Source of the DNA: Gremmenia infestans
Lineage: Eukaryota; Ascomycota; Leotiomycetes; Helotiales; Hamatocanthoscyphaceae
Direction of reading: 5' to 3'
Assembly: GCA_032629725.1 (NCBI GenBank)
Contig: JAFEVB010000007.1
Coordinates: 1-64,000 of the forward strand
Length of the DNA: 64,000 nt
In this document: positions 45,377 to 57,378 of the stretch, piece after piece
Position numbering within the stretch: the first letter of the stretch is position 1
How the letters are laid out: each line of letters begins with the position of its first letter
Made by a program: the position numbers and the translations under genes
Notes under the pieces: model-generated
Seen by the model: the letters and a program-made list of their open reading frames with translations, nothing else
Told to the model about the DNA's origin: nothing
Database searches by the model: none

Positions 45377-48300
45377 ATGATACCCTCTTTGAATGGCGAT
45401 GGCAGCAATCCGACCACTTTGCGGAAGATGCTTTACCCTCTGCTGCCAAAAAGCGGTGCTGTAAAGACAAAAGGGGCCTCATATTTTGCACTTTTTAGAC
45501 CTTTGCAAGATGTCCAGTCACGCTTCATTCTTGCTACCGGCGTCATACTGGCCCTCGCAGCAGGCGCTCCTCTACCAATCATTGGGGTCATATTCGCCCG
45601 AATTATCAACCATTTTCCACCCTCGGAAGAAGACGTACGGACAAGGATTTATCAGCTTCTAGCAGTTGGTAAGTTAAGCCAACTTTGGATTCCATAAAGC
45701 AATACTGATTTCAACAGCAATTGCATACTTCGCTGTCACGTGGGGATGGGCGTTCTGTTGGGGTATTGTAGGTGCTCGAGTTTCCAGAGGGCTGCGTACC
45801 CAGATGGTGCATCGAGCTCTCGGACTTGATCAAACTTACTACGAAACCCAGTGTCCAGATGTGAGTTTTCAAAATCCAATGCAAAGTCCTCGCTTACGAC
45901 TCTTAGATCACCAGTCGCTTGACTGTTGATGCCCAAACAGTACAGTCTGGAACGGCCGAAAAGGTTGGTATTTTCCTCCAATCCATCAGTTACTTCATTG
46001 TAGCTTTTATTGTTGGATTTGTCCTCAATGCGAGACTTACGGGAATTCTTTTCGCGGCAGTCATACCTTCTATGACAATAGTCATTTGCACAGGGACTAC
46101 TGTCTTGAGTCGATTTTCCAGGGAATCATCAGAGAGCACTACAGAGGCTGCGTCGATTGCTGAGGGAGCAATCAAGGCTGTTCAAGTGGTACAAGCTTTT
46201 GACGCATTTGACACTCTGACAAAGGACCACGAGAACCATTTGAAAGTTGCGATGAGAGTGGGCCTTAAAAAGGCTATTGCTGGTGCAGTGCTTCTTGGCA
46301 GTGTCTTTTTTATAGCGTAAGTTACACATCATCGATCCTAGTTTGGTCACCTACTGACCAAATGCAATCAGATATGCTGCAAATGCTCTAGCGTTCTGGC
46401 AAGGCTCTAAAATTGCGGAGAGCTCGTCTAATGGGGGCGCAGGAACAGTCTATGCTATCGTGTTTTTGATCCTCGATGCTTCATTTGTTATTGGCCAGGC
46501 AGGCCCATTCATTCAGTCATTTTCCGCTGCTGCATCTGCTGGACGTCGAATATTAAGCTTAATCGACTACCCAGATATTCCAATTGATGTCTATTCGAAA
46601 GATGGACTTCCTGCCGATCAGCAGACACTGGGACCCGAAAAAGAAATAACCTTCAACAATGTCAGCTTTTCGTACCCTGCACGCGCTTTAGACGCCGTGT
46701 TGAACAACATAAATCTCAAAATCGATACTGGAACTACTGTTGGCATTGTGGGTTCATCAGGCAGTGGGAAATCCACCATCGCAGCCCTGCTATTGAGGCT
46801 CTACGACCCTTGCCAAGGAAGCATCATAATCGATGGGCAGACTATTCCAAATTACAATCTCTCCAGCCTCAGAAATCAGATTGCTCTGGTAGACCAAGAT
46901 CCTGCAGTATTCTCTGGTACTGTCTACACAAACATCCGAGACGGTTACAAAGGAGATTTGCTTCCAGAAGAGGACATGAGGGAACGATGCGTTGAGGCCG
47001 CGAAAGCCGCCGATGCTTGGACATTCATTGAATCACTACCCTATGGCTTCGAAACCTGGCTCGGAGAACCTGGTGGAACGAAGCTCTCGGGTGGCCAAAA
47101 GCAACGACTCTGTTTAGCACGAGCATTAGTGGGAAATCCATCGTTGCTGGTACTAGATGAAGCAACCAGTGCTTTGGATACCATCAGTGAAGCGGCTATA
47201 TTGACATCCCTTGGGAAATCAAGATCAATGAAGCACAGGACGACCGTGATGATTGCTCATCGCTTAGCATCGGTGAAGTCTGCAGACAATATCATTGTGA
47301 TGGGCAGGGGCCACATTCTGGAACAGGGCAGTCACGACGTATTAATGTCAATCCCGAATGGCGCCTATCGAAACCTAATTGAGGCGCAAAAGCTCTCACC
47401 TAACTCATCCCCGGAACATGAATTGTCTACCCCAGCTGAAGTAGCATATATAGAGACGGATAAAACGGATTCCGAAGAAAAACAGCATGAAATCGAGTCG
47501 CTGTACTCAGGACATACTCCCGACGAAGCCATGTCGTTCGGGACAATTCAAATCATCGGACGTTGTCTTGCTCTGAGTCGCTCTCGGGTATTCTTTACCC
47601 TCTTAGCATTGGTCGGTGCTCTCATAACTGGAGGTCTCATACTGGGAGAATCAATCATATTCGGCCATTTGGTCTCCCTCCTAAACGGTCCCGTCAACGC
47701 AAGTCGAGTAGACTTCTACTGTCTAATGTTTTTTGTTGTATCACTGGCTGCTCTCATAGGCTACATCACATCGGGATCGTGCTTTGGTATTGTATCTGAA
47801 CACCTGATCATGCGAACTCGAGATCTCTCACTTCGGACGATCCTTCGGCAAGACATGGAGTGGTTTCTTCAGTCCGGTCGGTCCACGTCCTCCCTCGTCT
47901 CGGTCATCAGCATGGACTCAGGTCATTTGAGCGGCTTGTCGGGCGTCATAATTGGGACGATGGTCTCTGCATTGGTATCTGTTATTGGAGGGGCTATCTT
48001 AGCACACATCGTGGCGTGGAAGATAGCCATTGTTCTCTTTGCTACGTCTCCCGTCGTCGTTCTTGCAGGATTCTTCCGTTTCAGAGTCCTTGCTAAACTT
48101 GAAGAAAAGAACCAGTTGGCGTATACCGAGGCTGCATCGTTAGCTACGGAAGCATGTAGCTCTATACGTACTATTGCAGCTTTGGGTACTGAAAAGGCTA
48201 CTTCGAAGAGATTTGACCTTGCGATTGACAAGTATCGAGAGCAGACATTCCGAAGCACTGCTCTTGGGAACCTTCTCCTTGCTTTTGCATTGTCGATTAC

Positions 48301-49467
48301 GTAAGTACCTGTACCCCATGTTCAAACACATCGTTTTGACACTACTTAGCTACTTTGTCTATTCCTTGGCATACTGGTGGGGGGCAAGACAAGTAAGGTC
48401 TGGGGAATATTCCAGCCTCCAGTTCTTCATTGTCCTTCCAGCCATTCTCTTCTCGGCGCAGGCCGCAGGACAAATATTTAGTCTTGCTCCGGATATTGGG
48501 CGGGCAAAGGGAGCTGCCTCGAGAGTCTTTGCCCTCCATGATCAAAAGCCAGGCATTGACATCACATCGCATACAACCACTGCCACCCCCACCCTCATTT
48601 CTGAAGTCAAGAGGTCATCCTCATCAACAGGGGCCATTAAATTCCAAAATGTTAGTCTCACGTACCAATCTCGGCCTAACGCTCCCATCTTTACGAATCT
48701 CAACCTCTCTATTAAAGCCGGCGAAACAGTAGCACTGGTTGGCCGCTCAGGAGCCGGAAAGACGTCGACAATATCGCTCATAGAACGATTCTATGACCCT
48801 ACCGGGGGAAGCATTCTCCTTGACGGCATCGATATCAAGTCGGTACCAGTCCAGCAACATCGTGCGAGAATCAGTCTTGTTGCGCAAGATCCAGACTTGT
48901 TTTCAGGCAGCGTGGCTTTTAATGTTGGGTTAGGCGCGAGACCTGGACATGTTGCTTCGAGAGAAGAAGTCATCGAGGCTTGTAAAGCAGTTGGCATCCA
49001 TGAATTTGTCAGTGGGCTACCGGATGGCTATGAGACGTGAGTACTCCTTCCTGTTCCTCAAACCCCTGCTTATTCTTTTAGGCAATGCGGCAACAATGGT
49101 TCACAGCTCTCCGGAGGACAAAAACAACGAGTTGCGATCGCTCGAGCATATATCCGAGATCCCGAAATCCTACTTCTCGATGAAGCAACTTCAGCTTTAG
49201 GTTCGCACCCCAGCCTCTCCCCATTCAAGCTCTCTTAGCTCTGCTAACAATGTTCTTCTCATAGACTCGCAATCCGAAGCGCAGATCCAAGAAGCCATCA
49301 CGGCGGTATCGCGCAAACGGACGACAATCATGATCGCACACCGTCTCACCAGCGTCCAAAAGGCGGACCGGATATTGGTATTTGATAAAGGGAAAATTGT
49401 GGAGGAGGGCAGACATGAGGATTTGATGAGAGGTGGTGGCATCTACGAACAAATGATCAAGGCGTAA
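45377..49467 (+). CDS. Full-length ABCB (MDR-type) transporter, probably siderophore-linked
   Basis: Seven exons by splice signals and phase: 45377-45668, 45718-45860, 45907-46316, 46372-48300, 48350-49036, 49082-49200, 49265-49467, giving 1260 residues. Two halves each have a membrane domain and an ATPase: Walker A GSSGSGKST about 409, signature LSGGQKQR about 520, Walker B LLVLDEATSALD about 540; second half GRSGAGKTS about 1056, LSGGQKQR about 1163, ILLLDEATSALD about 1183. All ATPase motifs are intact. This is the ABCB full-transporter layout. It is divergent from the siderophore NRPS and upstream of sidA. In Aspergillus an ABCB gene (AbcB/SitT type) also sits among siderophore genes, so siderophore or breakdown-product transport is the leading guess. 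Substrate cannot be read from sequence. Confidence 0.9.
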
Positions 49468-50151
49468 AACTTGGGGCGAGGAAGTATGCGGTGGCTATTC
49501 ATTTCACATTATTGCAAGGAGTTGGGGGAGGATGTTAAGAGTGCATTGGAGCGAGCATTGATTGATTATTCAAGCTGTTCATTAAAATTATCTCTACTGC
49601 CATATGATACTTTGTCGTATCAAACATGCAAAAATACCTCGAAATGTTACAACCCAAGCTTCTGACAAAATGCATTTTCTTTACCTAGGTACCGATACCG
49701 ATCATTGGTTTCTATTTTACCGCTGTTAGCACACCCCCGTTCCTTCCGTCACGTAAGTCTTACCTAGGACCTAGGTATTGTATTGTATACGATACGAACA
49801 TACGAAGCCAAGCTTTCAGTTTTGCATACTCACATTTGATCGTCCTTTCCCTTCCATGCGTGGACACCGTCGACGGTCCACGACATTTAGTTCTCCCAGA
49901 GTACCACCGTCGCCAGTTTATTCTCACGCCACCAAACATCTCAAACACTGGTAATATGCATCCTATTCCCTCTCCTCCCCCTTCTGGTGCCATGTCCGCA
50001 AACTAATTACGTTTTCGCCCGGCCAGCCAGACGGAGGGCGGGAAAAAACATGTCGATAATCACGAAACAATAACACTTGTAATAATAACGCACATTCCAT
50101 GGCACCCCTGTGTCTGGGCATCAGATTACGGAGGTGAGAGATTATCTCTCC

Positions 50152-50160
50152 ATCTGATAA
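50152..50160 (+). promoter_or_regulatory. SreA/Urbs1-type GATA site (ATCTGATAA)
   Basis: An exact ATCWGATAA match (W = T) about 1.56 kb upstream of the sidA start codon. Confidence 0.6.
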
Positions 50161-50265
50161 AAATCTACCCTTGCAAACGACTCCACTCTTCTCCACCCGG
50201 TCAGGATTTGCCTTGATCTATCCGATGTCGGATCAGCATGCGTGGGATGGGATGACACGGAGCGG

Positions 50266-50274
50266 ATCAGATAA
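50266..50274 (+). promoter_or_regulatory. SreA/Urbs1-type GATA site (ATCAGATAA)
   Basis: An exact ATCWGATAA match (W = A) 114 bp downstream of the previous one, in the same orientation. The paired arrangement resembles repressor sites in iron-regulated fungal genes. Confidence 0.6.
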
Positions 50275-50674
50275 AAAGGCTTGGCGGGATAGAAGACATG
50301 GTCCATGCCATGCCATGCCATGCCATGGTCTGTCATCACGTCATCATAAATTATTTCTTTGCCGCTGTCGGCTAAATCCTGGCCGTCTACCCTACCTACT
50401 CTCTCTACTCTACTGTATAGGGAGGTACATTCTGCTACCGTATACAGGACTGTAGTATATATAGTATGGACTCGGAGACGAGATTTGCCATGTAGGTTGG
50501 TTGATCTGGGCAGCCGTAGCCACTAATCCCAAAGGCGGATAATGGAAGAATAGGTAATGAATGGTAATGGCCTCATGTCACATTCAGCTACCCAACAGCT
50601 GGTGGCCTACCTAGGTACCTACTACCCAGCCTACTACCTAGCCTACTACCTACCAAGGAAGAGCAGGGATCTTT

Positions 50675-50730
50675 CTTTCTCTCTTTCTCTCTTTCTCTCT
50701 TTCTTTCACTCTTTCACTTCGGCTTGCGTC
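50675..50730. repeat. CTTT/CTCT pyrimidine microsatellite
   Basis: A run of CTTTCTCT units on the plus strand, upstream of sidA. Pyrimidine tracts like this are common near fungal transcription starts. Confidence 0.7.
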
Positions 50731-51720
50731 ACTAGGCACATCAATTAGACTAGGTAGATATCACTCTCTCTTTCTTTCACTGACGCTTCGACATGCATCC
50801 CGCTACCAAGCGCTGCACGCCGCAGTCCCTAATCCCAAACAGCTGATACCTGCAGATCCGTGTCGTCTAGTCTTTTCTTTCCTTCCCTTCATCCTCGGCG
50901 GCGGAGACATGCGTATGTACCGATCGTCTACTCACTTTTATCTAAAGTAATAAGTATATCACCCCTAAGATAGTCTCTCCCATCTATCGGAATTATTCAA
51001 ATACTCATCTTTCCCCTTCCAACTGCACTATTTTGATCCAGTACGCCATGTCCCAATAATCCCGTCAACATCACATCTAGCATAGCACCGGTACTTGCAC
51101 CAACCAACACCATAAGCACACAGTCACACATGTTCTTCTAGTTCTTGTTACGTCTCGCTAATCGTGTACCCCCCATCTCGAATCCCACCCCACATCTATA
51201 TTCCCGAGATAAACACCAAGTCAATTAATTCTTCATACATCACCAGACCTGAATCCCACGATTGGCGGCCTAACTGCGGTCTTCTAGCCATCATCAGGCA
51301 TCAATTTTATCCACTAAACTCACCACCCTCTTCTCTGTCCAATAAGAGGATCCTGATTTCGAAGCAACGACGACTACTTTGGGGAGATATACTCTTTATA
51401 CCATCTTGTGGTTGCTGGAAAGGGCAAGTCTTCAATCGCCAAGAGATCACGGAACGGCACGGAGTAGCAGGTAAACCGAGGAGCAATTGATTTTTCGTAT
51501 AGTTACCCCCACCGCATTGAATGCGTTGTTTATCCGCAACTTCTAATTCGTTCGTATAGGACAATTTGATACTTTGGGCAATAGAGAGAAGGCGCTCACT
51601 TTCTGACTGCTTGCTTGCCCTGAAGACTGAAAGTGACAAGTCACAAGCCACCAGATTCAAAGGACCATTTGGGGAAAGTCGCGACTACAAGTAACCGAAT
51701 ATCAGTCTCGTCAATTCAGC

Positions 51721-53393
51721 ATGGCCCCTTCTGCCATCAGCCCTACCTCTACAACCCACGAGGTGAACGGTGGACAAGGAAATGGCACTACAACTCATCT
51801 GGCGGAAAATCACATCTCATCGACCCCTCTCAGCAATGGCCACATTCCAAGTGAGCGCTTCGCTCCCGCCTCAGCACTTGCCAACTCCTCCTCAGGCACC
51901 ACCCTCGATCTCCTCTGTGTGGGTTTCGGTCCCGCGTCTCTAGCCATCGCCATCGCTCTGCACGACGCCTCGCCGTCTCCCTCTCCAAACGTCCTGTTCC
52001 TCGAGAAGCAGCCCCAATTCGCATGGCATGCTGGGATGCAACTCCCTGGAGCGAAGATGCAGATCTCGTTCCTGAAGGATCTTGCTACTCCAAGAGATCC
52101 CAGGTCGTATTTTACGTTTGTGAACTACTTGTTCCAGAAAGGGAGGCTGAACAACTTTATCAATCTGAGCACGTTTTTGCCAAGCCGGATGGAGTACGAG
52201 GATTATCTCCGTTGGTGTGCTTCTCATTTTGAAAAAGAGGGGAAAGTTGGGTATGGGATGGAAGTCGAGGGCGTTAGAGTTGGAGAAAAGGGAGCGGATG
52301 GCAAAGTCACAAGTTGGGAAGTCACTGCTAGGTCGTCGAATGGAGATCTAGTGAGAAGGAAGGCAAAACACGTCGTTATTGCGGTTGGGGGACGACCAGT
52401 CATTCCTCAAAACCTGCAAGGCTTGAAACACGTTGCCCATTCATCTCAATTCGCCTCCGCAATCACTCAAATTCAGGAGCGGGAAAAGGGACGTCATTTA
52501 CGCTTTGCAGTTTTGGGCAGTGGGCAGTCCGCTGCGGAGATCTTCAACGACATCTCATCACGGTTCCCAGATGCACAAGTAAAGCTCGTTATCAAAGGCG
52601 CCAGCTTACGTCCCAGCGACGACAGTCCGTTGTAAGTCACTCTTCAGCCCCTATGAACACGTGATCTAACCCTTCTCAGCGTGAATGAGATCTTCGACCC
52701 CGACCGCGTTGACGGCATCTACAACCAAGCGCCCGACGTACGAACTGCAGCTCTTGCATTAGACCGCGGTACCAACTACGGCGTAGTGCGTCTGCAGCTA
52801 CTCGAACATCTATACGAAAAGCTGTACATGCAGCGCTTACACTCGTCCGATGAAGCATCATGGCGCTGCAAGATCATCCCTCAACGCACTGTTATCTCGG
52901 CCTCGCAATCCGCCAACTCATCTGTCCTCCTAAAGCTAGGTGCCGTAGGCTACGGAGATAGCGACGAGAAGCTAGAAGAGCTAGAAGTCGATTATGTGTT
53001 CACCGCCACGGGATACAGACGGAATGCCCACGAGGATATGCTGGCCGAGGTGCGGGACTTGCTGCCGGAGAAGAATAGAATTGAGAACAAGTTTCCCGTG
53101 GGAAGAGATTATCGCGTCTCTTATGATGACGAGAAAGTTGATGGGGAGGCCGGTGTTTGGCTGCAGGGATGTAATGAGGGGACGCATGGTGTAAGTTCTA
53201 GATGCCTTCTTTCACCACATCCCATCTCATCCCCACAAACAAAACGTCAAAGGAAGGAAGACGCTAATAACCATTGATATAGTTGAGCGATACCCTCCTC
53301 TCCATCCTCGCGATCCGCGGAGGGGAGCTCGTAAAGAGCATTTTCGGTTCTTCCTCTTCCTCTTCCTCTTCCTCTTCCTCTTCCGTAGCATGA
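51721..53393 (+). CDS. sidA: L-ornithine N5-monooxygenase (SidA family)
   Basis: Three exons: 51721-52631, 52680-53190, 53283-53393, giving 510 residues (SidA proteins are near 500). The enzyme is an FAD- and NADPH-dependent hydroxylase that makes N5-hydroxy-L-ornithine, the first committed step of hydroxamate siderophores. FAD motif VGFGPASLAIAIAL is at about 64-77, followed by WHAGMQLPGAKMQISFLKDL and the RSYFTFVNYL block; the NADPH site VLGSGQSAAEIF is at about 264; the FTATGYRRN substrate/FAD motif is at about 410. Introns use GTAAGT donors. The last exon ends with 12 consecutive serines encoded by a (TCTTCC) repeat and then VA, a low-complexity tail. Placement next to the NRPS and ABC genes, with GATA sites upstream, fits iron-repressed siderophore synthesis. 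Confidence 0.95.
53344..53387 (+). repeat. TCTTCC hexanucleotide repeat inside sidA
   Basis: Six TCTTCC units encode twelve serines at the C-terminus of the SidA protein. Such a tract can change length without shifting the frame. Confidence 0.9.
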
Positions 53394-53739
53394 TTGGATT
53401 TCTGTGCTGTATATTTGCTGGGAGAGTGAGCTAGGATAGCTGCATCAGCAAGTTCTTGTTCTTTTGTAGATTCTAGGGATTGTGATTGCGCTTTTGGCGT
53501 TAAGCATGCATGCATGCATTTGCAGCAATTGCCTCTTTGAGATGGGCTAGCTAGAGCATATATATATATGACCTTTGGCCGAGGGGAGAGGCTTAGGTAG
53601 AGATGAATGAATGAATAAATGAATGCATAACCATTTTTACGTTTAGTAGTTTAGTGGCTTGGGGATATATGATTTATTTGTTTTTTTTTGTTTATTTCAT
53701 CTATATGTTTTTTTCCTTTTACTATGTAGTATGTGCAAA
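53394..53739. other. Convergent 3' spacer between sidA and the TPR gene
   Basis: About 345 bp between the two stop codons. It includes GCATGCATGCATGC and TATATATATATG runs and T-rich stretches. No gene is seen; it serves as the 3' region of both genes. Confidence 0.6.
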
Positions 53740-56598
53740 CTAAGATTTTAAACCATCCAACAAGCCCACCAGCATTCCCCACTCCTCCGTGCCCTCCCAA
53801 CTATCCCTCGCGCGTCCCATAACGCCCCTCAGCGCACTCCGCGCCTTCATCCGCCAACTCTTCTCCACCACCCCCACCTGCCCATCCTTCTCCATCTCCA
53901 TCGTCCCGTAATTCTCGTACGCACTCACCAGATTATCCGTCACGCCCACTACAGTCTTCCACGCCTCCACCTCCCGCAACCACTCCTCCCCCACCGTCCC
54001 CAACCGCCACGCTTTCTCCGCACACGCCAGCGCATCCCCGTAGTCCCGTCGATACAGCGCCAGTTTCTCCTGCAGCGTCCACAGCTCCGCGCGCGTCGTG
54101 ATGAGTGGCACGACGTCCGTCTTCATCATCTCGGATACGGCGCGCGCGAGGCTGCCGCGCGGGGGTTCGTATACGCCTGCGCCTTTGCCAGTATCCGCTT
54201 CCCCTTTCTCGCGCGATATCACTTCGCCGACCAGGGCGCGCAGGACGTCGATATCGACGGCTTCTTCTCCTACGCTGGGCGCGCGGATCCGGATTACGTT
54301 TCGTAGGCCTAGGAGGAGCTCGGGGAATGAAGGGGGGGTCATGCGCCCTGCGATCGTGATGACGTTATCCCAGATCTTCCAGTTGTCGTGCGCGATGCTT
54401 GCGCCGCGCTTGAATGCCGCGAGAGCCTGGCGCAGGATATCCTTGGGAGTCTCCTGTCGATCGAGTATCTCTTTCACTTCTTCCTCTTCTTCCTGCGTGC
54501 TGGTTTCTACGGTGGAGGAGGATAATTTTTGGAGGGAGATGAGCTCGGAGTATTTGGATAGCAGGGAGGAGCCGAGGTTAGAGTATGTCTTTGCGTCCGT
54601 GTCGTCGATCATGATGCTCTGCTGAAAGGCTAGTATAGCCCCATCCCAGTTCCCCGTCGCGAGGTCGATGTCGCCGAGTCGGGACCAGGTCTCGTTGTTC
54701 TGCCGGTTCACGACCGTGGCAAGCATGTACGCTTCTCTCCCCTTTTCCAAGTCCCCATTTTTGGAATAAAACTCGCCGAGTGTGCGTTGGGCGCGCGCGA
54801 ATCGGTGGTTGGAGATTTCCCACGCGCGTTCCCAGCACGAGGGGTCGTTTTCGAGATCTCCTAGGATGCACCAGAGACGGGGGGCGTGTGCTGGGGGTGG
54901 GCTGCGGATTTCGCCGGTCCAGGATTCCGTGGCTATGGCGTCGGCGTCGATGTCGTAGACATCCATCTCTGGTCCTTTGGAAGAGTGATATAGTTGTCTC
55001 CGTACTACTTGACGAGCTTTGTCTTCTTGCCCGACGGAGTGGTAGCATAAAGCTACTTCGGCCCACATCTTGAGACGCTTGAAAATCTCGAGGGCGGAGA
55101 CGAGAGAGCCGGCGCTGGACCAGGCGAATGCGAGTTCGGTCTCGATTTCCCAGCGGGTGGGCGAGGAGAGTTGGTAGATGTAGCGCAGTCTTTCTGGGAC
55201 GGGCGCGGATTCCGATGCTTTTGCTCGGGGAAGGAATTGCGTGACGCGGATTTCAGGGATGCCATTTTCGTCGGATGAGGGGGATTCTTGCGTGTCGGCG
55301 ATGATTTGGTCCACTATGACTTGTAGTTGTAGAACACTGCGTTCTTGGGTTCGTGAACGGTGCGACTCGATTCTGCTGCGGACTAGCAGGGCTTGGGTGT
55401 AGATTTGCCAGTTTGTGGGCTTGTCCGTGAGGACGCGGACAGCGTAGGGGAGGATCTCTTCGCTGTTGAGCTTGTCGAGTGGGGAATAAGTGTCTTTGAT
55501 TGTGGCTTCCGTAAGGAGCGTGATTTGATCTAGGGGATTAAGTTGCGGTTGCTGGTCGGGTTGTAAATCAGCCAGTTCCGGTGGTAAGGCTGAGTTTTCC
55601 ACTTTGTCAGGCGTGTATTTGATGGACTCGAGGAGAGTATCATCGTTCAAATCCAAAGCCTCTGGCCCCTTTCGATCCTCAGTTGAGAAAGTGCTGCCTT
55701 TCAACGCTCCCGAGAGACTCTCTGTCGAGCTCTCATCCGACTCCCTGCTCTTTGCAAAAACAAGCAGCTGCGAGAGATCGTTCTGCTGAAATTTGGTCCG
55801 CTTCCCCAAAGCCCCAGAAAGAGCATAATGGAAACCCGATGCCTCTTTAGCCATCCGTACATCTTCTTTAGCCTTGAAATCCTGACCCTGCATGATATGA
55901 ATCTGTGCCTTTTCCAATAAAAACTGAACCCTGGCCTCGGTCCCAAAACCTCCATCCTTTGCGAAGATTTCATTCTCAAGTCCTTCCAAATCCCTCTCAA
56001 TAACACTCTGCAACAGTGAAGAATCAACCAGCCTCCCATAAGAGACCCCAGATAACAGACGCTGATGATAAGCGTTGATCCTCAGACGCATCCACTTGCA
56101 ATCCAAAAGCTCGGCTTGAACAAGCCGTGGGAAGAATACTGTAAAGACCAATCTTGCAAAGCAGAACAGTTCCACGTGTGGGATATGCTGATAAATGCTC
56201 ACGCCATCAACCTCCAAACTCTTCAAACACTGCTTCCGTAACTCGGTACTAACTGTAAAAACATCGCCCAGATCCAGCGGCGGTCCCGTGACGTTGGCTT
56301 GCAGAAAAGTATTGAAAGCTGCTAGTCCTGAAACGAATACCAGGATTGCCGAGGACTGGTTACTATTGAGATTGAGGCCGAGAAGAGCAGCATCTTGCTG
56401 AGCTCGAGGAAGGCAGATGGTCTCTGACAGCTTGGAAAATAGGCTTTGCGAGGTGGGGTTTCGCAGGATGGGTTTGTAGTCGCCTTCTAGGTAAGAAGTG
56501 ACCACTTCTGAGAGCTCGGAGATGCCTTTTAGGGACTCGAGGTTGAAGAGTAAGGTATCCAACGAAGATCCCTTGGGGATTAGTTCATCTTGCGACAT
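53740..56598 (-). CDS. TPR protein of the TTC27/Emw1 family
   Basis: An intronless gene of 952 residues. The start MSQDELIPKG at 56598 is the first ATG of the frame. The N-terminal half is helical, with segments such as LPRAQQDAALLGLNLNSNQSSAIL. The centre and C-terminal half carry tetratricopeptide repeats, clearest at about residues 590-700 (RFARAQRTLGEFYSKNGD, then ETWSRLGDIDLATGNWDGAI, then DAKTYSNLGSSLLSKYSEL). The pattern and length fit TTC27, called Emw1 in Aspergillus and S. cerevisiae (Ynl313c), an essential protein linked to cell-wall maintenance. It converges on sidA and is divergent from the acetyltransferase. It is most likely an unrelated housekeeping neighbour of the siderophore cluster. 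Confidence 0.8.
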   Translation of the reverse strand: MSQDELIPKGSSLDTLLFNLESLKGISELSEVVTSYLEGDYKPILRNPTSQSLFSKLSETICLPRAQQDAALLGLNLNSNQSSAILVFVSGLAAFNTFLQANVTGPPLDLGDVFTVSTELRKQCLKSLEVDGVSIYQHIPHVELFCFARLVFTVFFPRLVQAELLDCKWMRLRINAYHQRLLSGVSYGRLVDSSLLQSVIERDLEGLENEIFAKDGGFGTEARVQFLLEKAQIHIMQGQDFKAKEDVRMAKEASGFHYALSGALGKRTKFQQNDLSQLLVFAKSRESDESSTESLSGALKGSTFSTEDRKGPEALDLNDDTLLESIKYTPDKVENSALPPELADLQPDQQPQLNPLDQITLLTEATIKDTYSPLDKLNSEEILPYAVRVLTDKPTNWQIYTQALLVRSRIESHRSRTQERSVLQLQVIVDQIIADTQESPSSDENGIPEIRVTQFLPRAKASESAPVPERLRYIYQLSSPTRWEIETELAFAWSSAGSLVSALEIFKRLKMWAEVALCYHSVGQEDKARQVVRRQLYHSSKGPEMDVYDIDADAIATESWTGEIRSPPPAHAPRLWCILGDLENDPSCWERAWEISNHRFARAQRTLGEFYSKNGDLEKGREAYMLATVVNRQNNETWSRLGDIDLATGNWDGAILAFQQSIMIDDTDAKTYSNLGSSLLSKYSELISLQKLSSSTVETSTQEEEEEVKEILDRQETPKDILRQALAAFKRGASIAHDNWKIWDNVITIAGRMTPPSFPELLLGLRNVIRIRAPSVGEEAVDIDVLRALVGEVISREKGEADTGKGAGVYEPPRGSLARAVSEMMKTDVVPLITTRAELWTLQEKLALYRRDYGDALACAEKAWRLGTVGEEWLREVEAWKTVVGVTDNLVSAYENYGTMEMEKDGQVGVVEKSWRMKARSALRGVMGRARDSWEGTEEWGMLVGLLDGLKS

Positions 56599-57378
56599 TT
56601 TGCTAAATTCTGGTGGAGTTTAATGGACTTGTGAAGTTTTTTGAAAATATTGAAAGGTGGATTTGTAAGCGAACAATTGACATTTTTTGACCACAACGAC
56701 ACTTTAGGTCCGAATGCTTCCTTGCTACTCACAACTGTGAAGAAAATGACAATTGAAATCAGCAATCCAGGGTAAAGAATAACTGTTTCTATCTTCTGCC
56801 CCGTTTTCTATAGACTCTCAAGGCTATTTAGACCTCGCCTTTGACAGACATGCAATCCAAGTGGAAAGCTGGTCGATATAGCGGAAGTTCAAAAGTTCAA
56901 AACATGCAAAGAGGCCAACCTTTTCTATTTTCTGGAAAGCTAGGAAATCAAGTCATCTGTTGGGACTAGGATCCTTTACCGGGAGACGTCAAGTATTTGG
57001 CCATTGGACATTCTCCCAAATAATATGCGATGCTTCGATTCGGCTGGGCAAAGGACATCTGCATTTCTATTTAGAAAACCGCAATATGAAAGGTTTTTAC
57101 ACAAGTAATGTTCAACATTGCTAATTCATAGGATCGGTATTTTATTCAATATTTCTGACAATTTCCAAGACCCCTGGAAAGACGCTTTCGTGCCTACAGT
57201 AGCGGAATCATGCATCAGCCAAAAGAGGAATTCGGCGACCAACCCCACCACCAAACGCCCTTCAGATGACATTTCACCTCAGCCGTCAACACCGCATACC
57301 TCTTCAACCCGAATATAAAACCCCTATCTAATCCATTAATTATCATTTCGCCCCAAAAATATAGAAGTCCAATCCAGA
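56599..57378. promoter_or_regulatory. Divergent promoter region
   Basis: About 780 bp between the start codons of the TPR gene and the acetyltransferase. Short frames occur but none is supported. I see no strong motif. Confidence 0.5.

Larger units (their letters stand above)
49468..51720. promoter_or_regulatory. Long upstream region of sidA
   Basis: A 2.25-kb gap between the ABC stop and the sidA start. It holds two exact ATCWGATAA motifs (50152, 50266), a CCATG pentanucleotide run (about 50300-50326), ACCTACTACC repeats (50605-50650) and a CT-rich tract (50675-50730) of the kind common in fungal promoters. Short ATG-initiated frames occur but none resembles a gene; some could be upstream ORFs in a long leader. 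Confidence 0.6.

Noticed and set aside
51164..51660. Frames of about 110 codons upstream of sidA
   Set aside because: They lie in the likely sidA leader, lack domains and conflict with each other in strand.
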